This document shows positions 5,132-6,274 of a DNA stretch of 6,274 nt, piece by piece (the stretch's first letter is position 1; each line of letters opens with the position of its first letter). The translations under genes and the position numbers were made by a program. Location of the stretch: NCBI GenBank assembly GCA_947472705.1, contig CANJDA010000126.1, positions 1 through 6,274 of the forward strand. Direction: 5' to 3'. The DNA comes from Flavobacteriaceae bacterium (lineage in GTDB: Bacteria; Bacteroidota; Bacteroidia; Flavobacteriales; Flavobacteriaceae). The notes under the pieces were generated by a model that searched no databases, was not told the origin of the DNA, and saw nothing but the letters and a program-made list of their open reading frames with translations.

Positions 5132-5710
5132 ATGAAGAAAATACTTATCATCAACGGATATCCTGACAAAGAAAGTTTTTGTTTTGCTTTGGCAGAAAGT
5201 TATAAAAAAGGCGCGGAAAAATCAGGAGCAAGTTGTAAGGTCATTTCCTTAATTGATTTAAAGTTCAATCCAATTTTAACTTATGGTTACAGAAAAGTAT
5301 CCGAATTGGAATCTGACTTAATTCAAGCGCAAAAAGATATAGAGGATGCCAATCATTTGGTATTTGTTTATCCCAATTGGTGGGGCACTTATCCAGCATT
5401 ACTAAAGGGTTTTATAGACAGAGTTTTTCTTCCGCATTTTGCTTTTAAGTATGATAAAGAATCACCTTTGCCAGTTAAATTATTAAAAGGTAAATCGGCA
5501 CGATTAATTGTTACCATGGACACCCCTAAATGGTACTATTGGCTAGTGAACAGAAGGCCTGGGCATAACTCTATGAGAATAGCTATTTTAGAATTTTGTG
5601 GAGTAAGTCCTGTTGTCATTTCTGCTTTTGCAGTGATAAAATCATCAAACGAAATGAAAAGGAAAAAATGGTTGGATGAAGTTGAAGAATTAGGAAAGCA
5701 GCAAGGATAA
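5132..5710 (+). CDS. Flavodoxin-fold NAD(P)H oxidoreductase (quinone reductase / NQO-KefF-MdaB type)
   Basis: The 192-residue product begins MKKILIINGYPDKESF, the typical first strand and FMN/FAD phosphate-binding loop of the Flavodoxin_2 family. The signature YPNWWGTYPALLKGFIDRVF (80-99) matches the family pattern of aromatic-WW followed by P-A-x-LK-G-x-x-DRV. MDTP (129-132) and GHNSMRIAILEFCGV (144-158) match the later conserved loops. Such enzymes transfer hydride from NAD(P)H through a flavin to quinones or other electrophiles, usually as cytoplasmic dimers; the natural substrate cannot be told from the sequence. A longer frame opens with TTG at 5072, but the extra 20 residues are not family-like and would precede the likely promoter, whereas ATG 5132 puts the Rossmann strand at residue 3. 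The gene stands alone after a long repeat-rich interval and faces the next gene tail to tail, 25 bp away, with no clear terminator between them. Confidence 0.88.
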   Translation: MKKILIINGYPDKESFCFALAESYKKGAEKSGASCKVISLIDLKFNPILTYGYRKVSELESDLIQAQKDIEDANHLVFVYPNWWGTYPALLKGFIDRVFLPHFAFKYDKESPLPVKLLKGKSARLIVTMDTPKWYYWLVNRRPGHNSMRIAILEFCGVSPVVISAFAVIKSSNEMKRKKWLDEVEELGKQQG

Positions 5711-5735
5711 TGATTCCGAAAACAGCGAGGACTAA

Positions 5736-6119
5736 TTACTTCTTAACCGCATTTTTATCGTAATGCACAAAAATATTAATGTAAATATTGCGGGCAATTC
5801 TAGCGGTGATGGGCATGAGTAGAATTAATCCTGCAATGATGGCAATAAAAGAGGTTAGAAGGTCTAAGCCGAGGATAACTTTAGCTATGATAAAAACGGC
5901 TACTCCTATAGCTACCGTCAATCCATAACTAACATACATCGCTCCATAAAAAAAGGAGGGTTCTAATTGATATTGCAGTCCACAATGGCTGCATTTTTCG
6001 TGCATGGTATAAATATTTTTCAGATTGTATGGGTTTTGGTCAACATACATACTTTCTTCTTGACATTGCGGACAAGTTCCTGTTAAAATACTATTTAGTT
6101 TGGATCCTTTTTTTAACAT
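5736..6119 (-). CDS. DUF983 family membrane protein with N-terminal zinc ribbon
   Basis: The 127-residue product carries two Cys pairs, CPQC (16-19) and CSHC (43-46), the pattern of a small zinc ribbon. After them comes the family segment EPSFFYGAMYVSY (53-65), then two hydrophobic membrane helices (about 58-83 and 86-108) and a basic tail. Proteins of this domain of unknown function are common in Bacteroidota and Alphaproteobacteria; no role has been established that I can name. I take the start as Met at 6119, which gives the usual MLKKGSKL beginning. The frame can be extended to an ATG at 6179, but that adds 20 residues I do not associate with the family and leaves only 6 bp to the divergent gene, too little for promoters. 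The gene is convergent with the oxidoreductase on its 3' side. Confidence 0.86.
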   Translation of the reverse strand: MLKKGSKLNSILTGTCPQCQEESMYVDQNPYNLKNIYTMHEKCSHCGLQYQLEPSFFYGAMYVSYGLTVAIGVAVFIIAKVILGLDLLTSFIAIIAGLILLMPITARIARNIYINIFVHYDKNAVKK

Positions 6120-6185
6120 TTGCAAAAATTTTCTATAAAGGTATTCTTTTGTAAAGGTTTCTAATGTAACAATAGTCACAATAAT
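6120..6185. promoter_or_regulatory. Divergent promoter region between DUF983 and ABC-F genes
   Basis: This 66-bp AT-rich interval must drive both flanking genes if their starts are as chosen. For the + strand, TTTG (6119-6122) lies 19 bp before TATTCTTTTG (6142-6151), a loose match to the Bacteroidota -33/-7 pattern. For the - strand the best -7 candidate is TACCTTTA (complement of 6136-6143), without a good -33 partner. Neither is strong. Confidence 0.3.
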
Positions 6186-6274
6186 ATGCTAAACATTCAC
6201 AATCTCTCGGTTTCATTTGGCGGAACCTACTTATTCGAAGAAGTAACTTTTAGAATGGGAGCTGGCGATCGAGT
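6186..6274 (+). CDS. ABC-F family ATP-binding protein (N-terminal fragment, cut by window edge)
   Basis: From ATG 6186 the frame stays open to the window end for 29 full codons: MLNIHNLSVSFGG, then TYLFEEVTFRMGAGDR. The pattern LxVxFGG..LFEEVTF.M..GDRV is the first strand and A-loop region before Walker A in ABC-F proteins. These are paired-ATPase cytoplasmic proteins that act on the ribosome (EttA, Uup and YheS relatives) rather than in transport. Walker A itself lies beyond the window, so the subfamily cannot be assigned. ABC transporter ATPases share this start, but the missing substrate-specific features and the phrase MGAGDRV favour ABC-F. The upstream gene is divergent. Confidence 0.75.
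   Translation, partial: MLNIHNLSVSFGGTYLFEEVTFRMGAGDR

Noticed and set aside
5711..5735. Shared terminator between the convergent oxidoreductase and DUF983 genes
   Set aside because: No stem of useful length with a T-run was found on either strand in the 25-bp gap.
6120..6179. Upstream ATG giving a 20-residue extension of the DUF983 protein
   Set aside because: It would leave 6 bp to the divergent ABC-F gene, and MLKKGSKL is the expected beginning of the family.

Overview
The window looks like a piece of a low-GC Flavobacterium-type chromosome (Bacteroidota, Flavobacteriia). The evidence is the gene order gldL-gldM-gldN, which encodes core parts of the gliding motor and type IX secretion system, together with AT-rich codon use and A-rich start regions that lack a Shine-Dalgarno sequence.

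Layout: positions 1-545 hold the 3' part of gldL, which is cut by the window edge. gldM (598-2142) and gldN (2185-3174) follow on the same strand with gaps of 52 and 42 bp, as in an operon. A strong intrinsic terminator (3197-3229) closes this unit. Only 11 bp later an FAD-dependent oxidoreductase of the DAO superfamily begins (3241-4299). It resembles glycine oxidase and the oxidase half of MnmC.

Next comes an 832-bp interval without a convincing gene (4300-5131), crowded with structured repeats. The most striking is a block of 13 units of exactly 21 bp (4401-4673), each centred on an imperfect palindrome. It is followed by a chain of three small hairpins (4760-4824), a GC-rich hairpin with a short T-run (4834-4853), and an element bounded by CCCG and CGGG that carries two further perfect hairpins (4882-4976). 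The last three resemble dispersed intergenic repeats I recall from Bacteroidota genomes; that is memory, not a search. This interval is the least explained part of the window.

Downstream are a flavodoxin-fold NAD(P)H oxidoreductase (5132-5710, +), a convergent DUF983 zinc-ribbon membrane protein (5736-6119, -), and the first 29 codons of an ABC-F ATPase (from 6186, +) that diverges from DUF983 across 66 bp. For the oxidoreductase and the DUF983 gene I chose starts internal to the longest reading frame, for reasons given in their entries.

How the genes work together: GldL and GldM form the proton-driven inner-membrane motor. The periplasmic part of GldM reaches towards the outer-membrane-associated GldK/GldN ring, so the left half of the window is one machine. 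The genes to the right show no clear functional link to it or to each other.
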